Shown here: piece after piece, positions 16,833 to 26,061 of the stretch
How positions within the stretch are numbered: position 1 is the stretch's first letter
How the letters are laid out: each line of letters opens with the position of its first letter
Source of the DNA: an uncultured Bacteroidia bacterium
Lineage (GTDB): Bacteria > Bacteroidota > Bacteroidia > Bacteroidales > Prolixibacteraceae
Direction of reading: 5' to 3'
Length of the DNA: 56,686 bases
NCBI GenBank assembly: GCA_903854235.1
Contig: CAINVV010000236.1
Location: 1 to 56,686 of the forward strand
Notes under the pieces: model-generated
Databases searched by the model: none
What the model saw: only the letters and a program-made list of their open reading frames with translations
Told to the model about the DNA's origin: nothing
Made by a program: the position numbers and the translations under genes

Positions 16833-18392
16833 ATGAGACACACCCGGTTTGTCCTGCTCCTGCTGCTTGTCACCTGCTCACTGACCGACAGAATCATTGG
16901 CCAGAATACGAAGGAAAGTCAACCTGTCATTTCCAGGGAATACGGCTACAACCACCTGTCGGGTTACCTGAAATCGCTGCTGGATCAGTATCTGGATACC
17001 TACTTTCCTGCCGGGATGCAGATGGATCAGGTGCTCACCGATCTGGCCAGTTTGCGAAACACCACCAGGGTGGCAGAGGCACTTCTGTTCAGGAACCATC
17101 CGGGAGACAAGGAAAATGCGATTACCATCCTAAGATGGATCCTGAAAAATCAGCACACGGATGAATCCAGCGATAGCTATGGATTGTGGAAAACCAATCT
17201 GCAGAAAGACAGGCTCGACCAAAACTGGCGGGAGTTTATCGGATGCGACCTGATCCTCATTTATCACAACTACCAACAGATTTTGCCAGCCGACCTGGTA
17301 GCCGACATCCGGACCGGACTGATCCACGCAGCCCACGGAGCCCTCAGGCGCAATGTAACAGCCGAATATTCAAACATCTCCTCCATGAGTGCGTTCCTGA
17401 TGAACTTTGTTGGAAATGAATTTCAAATCGATGAACTCAAAAACGGCGGACTGAACAAGGCACACGAAATCTATCAACTCTACAACCGGTGTCATACCTT
17501 CAGCGAATACAACTCCCCCACCTATTACGGGGTCACCCTGATTGGATTCGCCCTATGGCGCCAACTCTCAAACGGTGAAATGAAAACGATGGGCAGCTAT
17601 CTTGAAAATTCAATCTGGAACGAAATTGCCTCCAACTACCAACCCCGACTCAGGAACCTGACAGGTCCCTATTTCAGAAGTTATGGGATGGACATGCAGA
17701 AATACCTTTCAATCACCGGTCTCTGGATGGCCGTAGCGCTGGACGATAAAAATCTGGCCCCCATTCCGAAAACGGATGGAGCCAAAGAGGATGAGCTGGG
17801 AAACCTGGCTCCTATTCTTCACCTGGGACTATCGATCCCGGAGAAAGTACTTCCGCTTCTGAAGGAAAATAACGAAGTCAGGGTCATCGACAGGATGGTC
17901 CCTGACCACGCCTTCGGTGATACACTGAAACGGGTCACCGCCGCCATCCACCCCGACTGGATGATGGGTGGCATCTGGGGAAGCAGGCGGGTTTTCGCAC
18001 AAATAAAAACCGGAACCATCCATTGGCAAAATGGTTCAGGTGAATCGGAATGGCTGCTGGTTCCCGGCGAAGGTACGACCAACGTCAGGGTCACCAAAAC
18101 AAAAATGTCCGTTTTCAAGAATGCCGTAGCCAGTCGTGAATTCACCATTTACCTCTACGCCAGAGATGTTTCGGTATCCTATTTCTCTGAAAAATGGTGG
18201 AAATTTTCCACTATGAAATTCGAAGTAAAATCCTTATTAAAAATAGAATACAAAATAGTGACGGATCCGGCCATTTTGCATCATGTATGCGAACTCTCAG
18301 AAAACTATCCGGCAGTCATGAAAATCACGCTGCACATTCCGTCAGATTGGAAGAACGAACAACCCCTGGTTGAAATAACTCCAACCAGGTAA
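16833..18392 (+). CDS. Secreted toroid protein, paralogue of 1416-2966 (toroid member 3)
   Basis: The start is ATG 16833, giving the signal FVLLLLLVTCSLTDRIIG; the upstream in-frame ATG at 16776 lies within the previous gene. The protein has 519 residues. Signature positions are EYSNIS (Asn181) and SEYNSPTYYG (Glu225, Tyr226, Tyr231), 44 residues apart, the same as in the first toroid protein of the window. The C-terminal beta-rich part carries GTIHWQNGSGESEWLLVPGEGTTNV, close to the matching segment of that paralogue. Conserved segments are concentrated in the presumed active-site helices. No named family is recognised; an enzyme acting on the same glycan as its paralogue is inferred. A 165-bp AT-rich gap follows before the next gene. 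Confidence 0.75.
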   Translation: MRHTRFVLLLLLVTCSLTDRIIGQNTKESQPVISREYGYNHLSGYLKSLLDQYLDTYFPAGMQMDQVLTDLASLRNTTRVAEALLFRNHPGDKENAITILRWILKNQHTDESSDSYGLWKTNLQKDRLDQNWREFIGCDLILIYHNYQQILPADLVADIRTGLIHAAHGALRRNVTAEYSNISSMSAFLMNFVGNEFQIDELKNGGLNKAHEIYQLYNRCHTFSEYNSPTYYGVTLIGFALWRQLSNGEMKTMGSYLENSIWNEIASNYQPRLRNLTGPYFRSYGMDMQKYLSITGLWMAVALDDKNLAPIPKTDGAKEDELGNLAPILHLGLSIPEKVLPLLKENNEVRVIDRMVPDHAFGDTLKRVTAAIHPDWMMGGIWGSRRVFAQIKTGTIHWQNGSGESEWLLVPGEGTTNVRVTKTKMSVFKNAVASREFTIYLYARDVSVSYFSEKWWKFSTMKFEVKSLLKIEYKIVTDPAILHHVCELSENYPAVMKITLHIPSDWKNEQPLVEITPTR

Positions 18393-18557
18393 AATGCTGC
18401 ATATAATTTACGAAACAGTGATAAAAAATAAATGAGTACAATAGAAAAAAATCAGATCAGACTACCAAACCTCATCCGCAAAAAATATTACTTGCTACTA
18501 GCAAATAACTAGACGGTAGCTTGAAGCAAACCGATAAATGAAAACACAAAAGATAAA

Positions 18558-20489
18558 ATGAAAAAATTTCTCCTGATACTCCTCCTAAATGCCTGCGGCC
18601 TATCCACCCTCCTCGCACAAAACGGGACGAATCCCACCTTCCCGCTAATGCCTGACCTGGCGGCACGCAAGGCGACCCTCGAGCGCGACTGGACGGCCAT
18701 GCAAAAATCCCCGCACCAGCTGGGTGTCAGGGACGGATATCTGTTTTTACTGGATGCGCTGGATGCCCGGTTCCTGACCGACAAGCAGGTGGAATGGACC
18801 CTGAAGGAACTGCAGACCCGTGCCATTTCGGATACCACGGCCCGCAGCTACGGCAACATGTACTGGGGATGGAGCGAAACAGGCGGGGATGTAGGCGATG
18901 GCAACAACGTGGAGTTTTGTGTCCAGTACGGCATTCTGATCAAAATCCTGTTCAACGACAGGCTTTCGCCGGAGGCGCGCAAAACCCTCGACCAGATCTT
19001 CGCCCTGGCCACCATCGGGATCAGAAGACAAGAGGTACGCGTCTCCTATACCAACATTTACGTGATGCGGATCTGGAACATGGTGGCCCTTGGACAGGTC
19101 TACCACAAACCCTCCGTAGTGGAGGAAGGACGAAAATTTTTCGATATCTGGCTGAACCACGTCTCCCGATTCGGCAACCGCGAATACGACAGTCCAACCT
19201 ATTGTGGTGTCGACCTCGAATCGCTGCTGCTGATCCACCGCTATGCAAAAGATGCCGACATCCGGGCAAGGGTGACGGATGCGATCCGTTTCTTCCTGAA
19301 TGACCTTTGCTCCCATTACCACCAGGCCGGTGGTTTCCTTGGCGGAGCGCACAGCCGCGACTACAACCGCGTCTTCAGCCGCGACCTGCTGGAAGAAAAA
19401 TACCTGAATCCCTTGTTGGGAAAGCCCAGCACGAACAACCATCTGTTTCACGAGGTCTGCCTCACTGAACTCAGGGAAATTGGATTGTCTGCAGAACAAA
19501 AGGAGCTGATGAACCGCAAAAACAGGTTCATCGTCCAGCGGTGGGACAGTCTGGCAAACAGCTATGCCTGCGACTACGTCGGCAACAAATTCTCCATCGC
19601 CACCTCCAACCAGGCCTACAGTCCGGATGACAAGCCCTTTGTCATCTATCTGGGTAGTCCGAAAATCCCCGAAATGCCCAACATCGCCTTCGTGATGGAG
19701 GGGCGCGACGACCATTACGGTACCTGGCAAAGTGAAGGATTGGGAGATAAGCTGAAGAATCTGATGCCTGCCAACTATCCTGCCAACGGCGGATGGGGCA
19801 AGACCAGGCACCTGATGCCTTTCATGCAGTCGGCCCAAAACAAGGGAGAGTTTGTGATGCTGGTGCTGGGAGAGAAAGACCACAACTGCATTAAAAACTA
19901 CCTCAACTCGACCATCATCCTGCCCAATGCCTTCGATGAAATCTGGATCGGAAACAACCAGGCGAAGGTTCCCGAAACAGGTGGAAAACTGCTCCTTGAT
20001 GGCACCAATACTTTCTTTGCGCGATTTGAGGATGTAGCTATCGCCTTTCGGATTCTGTGGGACAATGCAGACAAGGGTGTGAAGGCAGCTATCTACAACG
20101 ACGGCTTTAAATATGAGTCACACAGGGAGAATTTCCAGTTAAAAAACAATGCGGCCCTGCGCCTTACCCTTCAACATCCGGATAACGGCAAAGCCGGGAT
20201 CGCCATGTGGTGGAAAGTGGAAGAAGGAGTTAAAAGTGATGCAGATTTTTTAAGATTCAGGCAAAAAGTGTTGAATGCACCCACTTCCGTGGATGAAAAA
20301 AATGGCGTGCTAGACCTCTCCGTTTCGACCCCTGCCGGGAAACTCGGGCTTAAAACTGACCTCAAAAACAAAAAACGATTGGAATACTACAATCCAACCC
20401 CTTTGCCGGAGGGCTATCTATTCAATGTAGACAGAGTGGAAATTGGCAAACCCATCCTGGAAAAATACAAACTAAAAATAATCCAATGA
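18558..20489 (+). CDS. Secreted toroid protein, 643 residues (toroid member 4)
   Basis: The signal peptide is KKFLLILLLNACGLSTLLAQ. The helical domain spans about 30-330. Asn166 lies in SYTNIYVM, followed 43 residues later by REYDSPTYCG (Glu209, Tyr210, Tyr215). From about residue 350 to the end a long beta-rich region follows (FSIATSNQAYSPDD; FVMEGRDDHYGTWQSEG), as in the beta-sandwich domains of toroid lyases. Residues GNMYWGWSETGGDVGDGNNVEF (about 95-116) form a Gly/Trp/Asn-rich loop that may line the substrate cleft. The gene is preceded by 165 bp that may hold a promoter, although I find no clear Bacteroides-type -7/-33 pair. Its stop overlaps the GH95 start (ATGA). Family unassigned. 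Confidence 0.73.
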   Translation: MKKFLLILLLNACGLSTLLAQNGTNPTFPLMPDLAARKATLERDWTAMQKSPHQLGVRDGYLFLLDALDARFLTDKQVEWTLKELQTRAISDTTARSYGNMYWGWSETGGDVGDGNNVEFCVQYGILIKILFNDRLSPEARKTLDQIFALATIGIRRQEVRVSYTNIYVMRIWNMVALGQVYHKPSVVEEGRKFFDIWLNHVSRFGNREYDSPTYCGVDLESLLLIHRYAKDADIRARVTDAIRFFLNDLCSHYHQAGGFLGGAHSRDYNRVFSRDLLEEKYLNPLLGKPSTNNHLFHEVCLTELREIGLSAEQKELMNRKNRFIVQRWDSLANSYACDYVGNKFSIATSNQAYSPDDKPFVIYLGSPKIPEMPNIAFVMEGRDDHYGTWQSEGLGDKLKNLMPANYPANGGWGKTRHLMPFMQSAQNKGEFVMLVLGEKDHNCIKNYLNSTIILPNAFDEIWIGNNQAKVPETGGKLLLDGTNTFFARFEDVAIAFRILWDNADKGVKAAIYNDGFKYESHRENFQLKNNAALRLTLQHPDNGKAGIAMWWKVEEGVKSDADFLRFRQKVLNAPTSVDEKNGVLDLSVSTPAGKLGLKTDLKNKKRLEYYNPTPLPEGYLFNVDRVEIGKPILEKYKLKIIQ

Positions 20490-22891
20490 GACTACTGACA
20501 ATTATTTCATTAATTTTTTGCTCCGTTGGTGCAATAGCGCAATCCAATAACTTGGAGCTTTGGTACAAGAAACCGGCCCAAACCTGGACCGAAGCTCTGC
20601 CTGTCGGCAATGGCCGCCTCGGCGGAATGATCTATGGCGATTTCAGGCATGAAAACATCCAGCTCAACGAAGAGAGTGTATGGGCAGGAACCAAAATGAA
20701 CAACAACAATCCCGGTGCAAATGCTCACCTGGGAGAAATCCAGCAGGCGATCTTTCAGAATGATTACAAGAAGGCACTTGAATTGTCGAACAAATACCTG
20801 GTGGGAACGCCACCAAATGTCCGTTCCTACCAGCCACTCGGCAATCTCTTTATCAACTATGATTGGAAAAGCGAACCAACTACCTACAAAAGATCATTGA
20901 ATCTTCAGACGGGTGTCGCCACGACCGAATATACCATCGATGGCAACGCCGTCGTGCAGGAAGTTTTTGTGTCCGCTCCACAGGACATCATGGTAATTAG
21001 CATTCATGCAACCAAGGCCTTCAAGGCCGAAGTGTTGCTTTCGCGGGAGTTTGAGCTCACCAACGAGAACAAGGACAAGCGAAAAAAATCAGCGGCTCCC
21101 GCTACTTTGTGTACCAACAGTTACAACAACGACAAGGGGATGGCCTGGTACACGGGGCAGATCCTGGATGCGGAATCCCCGTCCAAAGGACCTGCCGGGA
21201 AACACATGCGCTACGCGTCAGCATTGAAAGTGCTTTCTGTTGATGGTACTGCCAATTCTTTTGCTTCCGATCATTCAGCCGGGTTTCAGCTTTCATCCGT
21301 TAAAAACGTCGTTTTTGTCCTGACCGGAGCCACGGACTACAATCTGGAGCTGCTCAATGCAGATCCAACCATTGATCCCCTTTCCATTTGCAACGGACTC
21401 TTTTCAAAAGCCTCCAAATACCAATTGAAGGGGCTGAAAGAGATCCACCTCGCCGACCACCGCTCCATCTTTGACCGCATTCAATTCTCGCTGGGTAAGG
21501 ACGAATTCTCCAACTTGTCGACAGATGAACGGCTGGCGAGGATGAAAGAGGGAAAAACCGACAATGGTCTGCTGGCGCTCTATTACCAGTATGGCCGTTA
21601 TCTGCTGATGAACTCCTCCAGGAAGCCGGGCCGCCTGCCTGCCAACCTGCAGGGAATCTGGAACGATTTGTACGAAGCTCCCTGGAATGCAGATTTCCAC
21701 ACCAACATCAACCTGCAGATGAACTACTGGCCGGCGGAAAGCGGCAACCTGGCTGAAACAGTTGATCCGCTGGCTGGATTTCTGGGCAAATTGACGGTTC
21801 CCGGGGCAGTTACGGCCAGGGAGACCTACCATGCCGGTGGCTGGACGATGCACCACCTGACCGATCCCTTCGGTGTGACAGGGGTGATGGACGGAGTGTG
21901 GGGCATTACTCCGCTGGATGGTCCGTGGATGACCTTCCCGCTGTACGACCATTACGAGTTTACGGAAGATGTTGCTTTTTTGAAAAATGTCGCCTATCCG
22001 ATGATAAAGGGATCCGTCCAGTTTGTGCTGGATTACCTGGTAAAATCCCCGGAAGGGTATCTGGTCACCAACCCTTCCCATTCGCCCGAGAATTCGTTTT
22101 TCGTCCCGAATTCCACCAGTAAGGAAAAATCACAGTTGTGCTACATGCCCACCGTCGACATACACATCATCAATGCCCTTTTCAACAATTTCGTGCACGC
22201 GGCCCAAAAGCTGAACCTGGATCCGGACCTTGTTAGCAAGGTGAACGAAGCCAGAAAACAACTGCCTCCGCTTCAGATCGCCGCCAATGGAACCCTGCAG
22301 GAGTGGATCAAGGATTATACGGAAGTGGAACCGGGTCACCGGCACATGTCCCACCTGCTGGGCCTCTACCCTTTGAACCTGATTACGCCAAAAGACACCG
22401 CTATTTTCAACGCTGCAAAGAAAACACTCGAGCGTCGACTCTCCAATGGCGGAGGCCATACCGGATGGAGCAAGGCCTGGATCGTGAGTCTCTACGCCCG
22501 GTTGCTGGAACCCGAAAAAGCCATCCAAAACCTCAACGAACTGCTTTCCAGGAGTACCCTTCCCAACCTGTTCGATACCCACCCACCCTTCCAGATCGAT
22601 GGAAATTTTGGTGGAGCAGCCGCCATGGCAGAAATGCTTTTGCAGTCGCAAAACGGAGAATTCCAACTGCTTCCTGCCCTTCCCGCCCAATGGCCCGAAG
22701 GATCTGTCCACGGCTTACGGGCAAGGGGCGCCTGTACCATCAACCTCGACTGGAAAGATGGAAAACTCACGAGGGTTTCTGTCAGGTCTGACCACGGCGG
22801 CGCTTATTCGATCCGGTACAAGGATCGCACCAAACAGATTCAACTCAAAGCTGGCAAAATAGCGGTGTTGAATGGATCTTTGGATTATTGA
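20486..22891 (+). CDS. GH95 alpha-L-fucosidase/alpha-L-galactosidase
   Basis: A signal peptide (LTIISLIFCSVGAIAQ) is followed by the GH95 N-terminal beta domain, with PVGNGRLGGMIYG and NEESVWAG (Asn61, Glu62). The (alpha/alpha)6 domain contains HTNINLQMNYWPAE (Asn407, Asn409), the pair that activates water in the family. It also has NPSHSPENSF (Glu535, the expected catalytic acid) and FQIDGNFGG (Asp705). GH95 are inverting exo-enzymes that remove terminal alpha-1,2-L-fucose or alpha-L-galactose. The 801-residue length is normal. It is translationally coupled to the preceding toroid gene (ATGA). This points to an L-fucosyl or L-galactosyl decoration on the substrate. Confidence 0.93.
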   Translation: MRLLTIISLIFCSVGAIAQSNNLELWYKKPAQTWTEALPVGNGRLGGMIYGDFRHENIQLNEESVWAGTKMNNNNPGANAHLGEIQQAIFQNDYKKALELSNKYLVGTPPNVRSYQPLGNLFINYDWKSEPTTYKRSLNLQTGVATTEYTIDGNAVVQEVFVSAPQDIMVISIHATKAFKAEVLLSREFELTNENKDKRKKSAAPATLCTNSYNNDKGMAWYTGQILDAESPSKGPAGKHMRYASALKVLSVDGTANSFASDHSAGFQLSSVKNVVFVLTGATDYNLELLNADPTIDPLSICNGLFSKASKYQLKGLKEIHLADHRSIFDRIQFSLGKDEFSNLSTDERLARMKEGKTDNGLLALYYQYGRYLLMNSSRKPGRLPANLQGIWNDLYEAPWNADFHTNINLQMNYWPAESGNLAETVDPLAGFLGKLTVPGAVTARETYHAGGWTMHHLTDPFGVTGVMDGVWGITPLDGPWMTFPLYDHYEFTEDVAFLKNVAYPMIKGSVQFVLDYLVKSPEGYLVTNPSHSPENSFFVPNSTSKEKSQLCYMPTVDIHIINALFNNFVHAAQKLNLDPDLVSKVNEARKQLPPLQIAANGTLQEWIKDYTEVEPGHRHMSHLLGLYPLNLITPKDTAIFNAAKKTLERRLSNGGGHTGWSKAWIVSLYARLLEPEKAIQNLNELLSRSTLPNLFDTHPPFQIDGNFGGAAAMAEMLLQSQNGEFQLLPALPAQWPEGSVHGLRARGACTINLDWKDGKLTRVSVRSDHGGAYSIRYKDRTKQIQLKAGKIAVLNGSLDY

Positions 22892-22926
22892 GAATTTCAA
22901 TCATACGATTACAAAGATTTCAGAAA

Positions 22927-25284
22927 ATGACCAAAGTGGCTCAATCGATATTCCTGCTGTTCGTGTTGCTCTCCTCCGTGGTGTGCGGACAGAGCACCCC
23001 TGCAAAATCGCTGGTCACGACCAATGTCAACTGGCCCGCATTCATGGCACGGCACGATCTGGTCTGGGACCGGCTTCCCGAAGATTATTTTTCCGGAGCC
23101 TTTGTTGGCAATGGATTGTTGGGTACCATCCTGTTCCGGGATGACGTGGAACCCAATACCCTTCGTTTCGAAATCGGCAGAACGGATGTTTACGACCACC
23201 GCACCAAAGAGGCAAGCGCCTATGAAACCTCGAGGCTTCCGATCGGGCAGCTTCTTTTGACGCCGGTGGGTGAGATTACAAAAGTGAGTCTGCGCACCGA
23301 TCTCTGGAATGCAGAAATCAGGGGTGTGGTTACCACGAAGGTCGGCACCCTCACTTTTCGCTGCTTCGTCCCTTCCGGAGAGGAGTTGATTGTTTTAAAC
23401 GTGAAGAGTACCGGAAAGGAATCGGGAGCACAGTTTTCACTGCGTCCCCAGCTGGCCCAGAGTGCCAGGTACATCGCCAAACAGGCCATGGGACTGGAGA
23501 AAAACGTGGATTACAAACAGAATCCTTACCCCTATGTCCAAAAATTAGATGGGGTTGAAGTTGCCACGCAGCAGTTGCTGATGGGGGATGATTATGCCAC
23601 CGCATGGAGCAACAACAAGAATCCGGACGGGTCACGCACTGTGCTGGTGACGGTCGCCAACCGTTGGGGAAAATTGAGAAAACCGGCTTCTGGCTCTGCC
23701 GCCGATGCCGTCGCAACCATTAAATCCGCACAAAAAACGAGTGTGGCTGAATTGGAAAAATCCCACCGCAACTGGTGGCACCTTTTCTATCCTGCCAGTT
23801 TTGTCTCTTTCCCCGATCCCCGGTTGGAGAGCTTCTACTGGATTCAACTTTACAAACTGGCCAGTGCCACCCATCCGGGGAGACCCGTCATTGATCTGTT
23901 GGGCCCCTGGTTCAAACCGACTGCCTGGCCTTTGCTCTGGATGAACCTGAACGTGCAGCTCACTTACTACACCTTTGGGATGACCAACCACCCTGATCTG
24001 GAAAAAAATCTTTTCCAGTTGCTGGAAAGGCACAGGGATCAAATGATCGCCAATGTACCGGAAGCTTTTCAAAATGACTGTGCCGGCATCCGAAATCCGG
24101 TGCAATACGACGACCTGAACGCTCCCTTGTTTTTGTCGGAAGATAAAAACAGCAACAAGGAACAGAATCTGATCGTGCTTCCCTGGTTGATGCAGCTCTA
24201 TTACCTGCACAACAGGCGCACCATGGATGAACCAGCCCTCCGCGACAGCGTTTATCCGCTGATGCGCCGTGCCTTCAATGTCTATCTGCGGATCCTGTAC
24301 AAGGAAGAAGATGGTCAGTACCACATCCCCTACACCTATTCCGATGAATACGGGAATGCCCAGGAGACCAGTCTCCACATCGCGCTGGCCCGGTGGGGCT
24401 TCAAGGCACTGATTTCCGTTGCGGAGCGGTTCAAAATCGACGACCCCCTGCTGCCCCGCTGGAAGGAAGCCCTTGCACATCTGCAGGATTACAACATCAA
24501 CGAAGAGGGTATCATGATCGGGAAAAATGTACCGCTCGCCAAGCCACACCGGCATTACAGCCATCTCTTCGCCATTTTTCCGCTTTATGACCTGAATGTG
24601 GAAACAGATTCTATCAGAATTCCACTGATGCAAAAATCGATCCGGCATTACACCGATCTGGATGGCGACAACTGTATCTACAAATTTTCGGGTGCCTCCT
24701 CACTCTGGGCCGCACTGGGCGACGGAGAAAATGCACTCAAATGGCTCAACAGGTCACTGGAGCTGCTTCCGCGGTTCGGTACACCTCCCCAGCCTGCACG
24801 AATACCCACGCTGACAGCCAATACCTTCTACAGTGAGCGGGAGAATCCCACTTTCGAGTCACCCATTTCAGCCTCCCGATGTATGCTGGACATGCTTTTG
24901 CAAGACTGGGGCTCCACCATCCGGGTTTTCCCTGCCATGCCCGCCAAATGGAAAGATGCCTCGTTCCACAACCTGCTGGCCGAAGGGGCCTTCCTGGTAA
25001 GTGCCGTCCTGAAAAATGGAAAGACCGAATTCATACGGATCAAAAGCCTGGCCGGCGAACCCTGCCGGGTCAAGACAGACCTGCCGGGAGAGATCAAATG
25101 CATCGGTCCGAGTTCCGTTCATATGCATCAAGAAAACGGAATGGTCGGGCTGGGGCTGAAAAAAGGGGAAGAGGTCATTCTCTATGCCGGGAGAAGACCC
25201 GAAACTTTTGTCATTTCTGCCCTGCCGGTTCGTCAGGAGGAGATGAACAGCTGGGGAGAAAGAACAACCATCCATCAAAAATAG
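22927..25284 (+). CDS. GH95-like large (alpha/alpha)6 glycoside hydrolase
   Basis: The start is set at ATG 22927, giving the signal AQSIFLLFVLLSSVVCGQ; a TTG at 22888 is possible but less likely. The protein (785 residues) has a GH95-type N-terminal beta domain (SGAFVGNGLLGTILFRDD, LRFEIGRTDVYDHR). The helical domain follows with LNVQLTYYTFG (about 340), PYTYSDEYGNAQETSLHIALARWG and KPHRHYSHLFAIFPLYDLN. The last two correspond to the GH95 segments with PSHSPE and GHRHMSHLLGLYPLNL. The TNIN water-activating pair of GH95 is not conserved as such, so catalysis or specificity probably differs. It may be an outlying GH95 or a related family of the same clan. It follows the true GH95 by 35 bp, suggesting joint use on one side chain. 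Confidence 0.75.
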   Translation: MTKVAQSIFLLFVLLSSVVCGQSTPAKSLVTTNVNWPAFMARHDLVWDRLPEDYFSGAFVGNGLLGTILFRDDVEPNTLRFEIGRTDVYDHRTKEASAYETSRLPIGQLLLTPVGEITKVSLRTDLWNAEIRGVVTTKVGTLTFRCFVPSGEELIVLNVKSTGKESGAQFSLRPQLAQSARYIAKQAMGLEKNVDYKQNPYPYVQKLDGVEVATQQLLMGDDYATAWSNNKNPDGSRTVLVTVANRWGKLRKPASGSAADAVATIKSAQKTSVAELEKSHRNWWHLFYPASFVSFPDPRLESFYWIQLYKLASATHPGRPVIDLLGPWFKPTAWPLLWMNLNVQLTYYTFGMTNHPDLEKNLFQLLERHRDQMIANVPEAFQNDCAGIRNPVQYDDLNAPLFLSEDKNSNKEQNLIVLPWLMQLYYLHNRRTMDEPALRDSVYPLMRRAFNVYLRILYKEEDGQYHIPYTYSDEYGNAQETSLHIALARWGFKALISVAERFKIDDPLLPRWKEALAHLQDYNINEEGIMIGKNVPLAKPHRHYSHLFAIFPLYDLNVETDSIRIPLMQKSIRHYTDLDGDNCIYKFSGASSLWAALGDGENALKWLNRSLELLPRFGTPPQPARIPTLTANTFYSERENPTFESPISASRCMLDMLLQDWGSTIRVFPAMPAKWKDASFHNLLAEGAFLVSAVLKNGKTEFIRIKSLAGEPCRVKTDLPGEIKCIGPSSVHMHQENGMVGLGLKKGEEVILYAGRRPETFVISALPVRQEEMNSWGERTTIHQK

Positions 25285-25291
25285 TCTCATC

Positions 25292-26035
25292 ATGAATTTG
25301 TATAAAAATCTTCGACTCATCCTGCTCCTGGGGTCTTTGCTTTCCGGATTTTTCGTCACAATGGCACAGGAATCTGAATTCCAGAAGGGAAACCTGATAT
25401 ATGAGAATTCCATGGCAAAAAAACAGGATGTGGCCGACTGGATCATGGAAGGGCCTGGCAACGTTGAGCTGAAAGACAACTGGATGGAAATCTATTCTCC
25501 CGACAAGAAGTACCACCACGTATTCTGGTGTCCGAAAGATTTTCCGGGAAGTTTTGTGGCCGAATGGGAGGCACAGGACCTGGACACCGATGCCGGATTG
25601 TGCATCATCTTCTTCTCAGCAAAGGGAAAAAACGGGGAGAGCATCTTCGATCCCACCTTTCCAAAACGCGACGGCACCTTCGACCAATATACCAAAAGCA
25701 AATTTCTGAACTGCTACCACATCTCCTACTATGCCAATGGCAGGGACGATCCCGGCAGGGAGATCTCCCACCTTCGGAAAAACAGCGGATTCTATATGGT
25801 ACAGCAGAAGGAGCCTGGCATCCCGATTAAATCAACGGCCGTTCACCACCTCAAACTTGTGAAGGACAATGCCCGTATCGTGATGTTTGTCGACGAACGA
25901 AAAATCATCGACTGGACGGATGATGGTCAAAAATATGGTCCGGTCCTGCAGGAGGGAAAAATCGGTTTCAGGCAGATGAAATGGACCCATTTCAGGTACC
26001 GGAATCTGAAAGTATGGAAACTTGAAAAACATTGA
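25292..26035 (+). CDS. DUF1961 (YesU-like) secreted concanavalin-like protein
   Basis: A signal peptide (IILLLGSLLSGFFVTMAQ-like) precedes a single ~220-residue beta-sandwich domain. Recognisable DUF1961 features are YENSMAKKQDV near the N-terminus, YHHVFWCPKDFPGSF, the aromatic/acidic core EWEAQDLDTDAGLCIIFF and SKFLNCYHISYYANGR. The family includes Bacillus YesU, encoded in a rhamnogalacturonan-degradation locus next to GH105 genes, but its activity is not established to my knowledge. Carbohydrate binding or hydrolysis is therefore an inference. It lies 7 bp after the GH95-like gene and 26 bp before the next toroid protein, within the same transcription block. Confidence 0.8.
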   Translation: MNLYKNLRLILLLGSLLSGFFVTMAQESEFQKGNLIYENSMAKKQDVADWIMEGPGNVELKDNWMEIYSPDKKYHHVFWCPKDFPGSFVAEWEAQDLDTDAGLCIIFFSAKGKNGESIFDPTFPKRDGTFDQYTKSKFLNCYHISYYANGRDDPGREISHLRKNSGFYMVQQKEPGIPIKSTAVHHLKLVKDNARIVMFVDERKIIDWTDDGQKYGPVLQEGKIGFRQMKWTHFRYRNLKVWKLEKH

Positions 26036-26061
26036 AATAACATACGACAAATTAATATCCA

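Noticed and set aside
23632-24648. Long minus-strand open frame (338 codons) opposite the GH95-like gene
   Set aside because: It is the antisense shadow of a strongly supported gene and its translation shows no domain, signal peptide or family motif. The same holds for the other long antisense frames, e.g. 33121-34116, 31479-32582 and 18747-19883.
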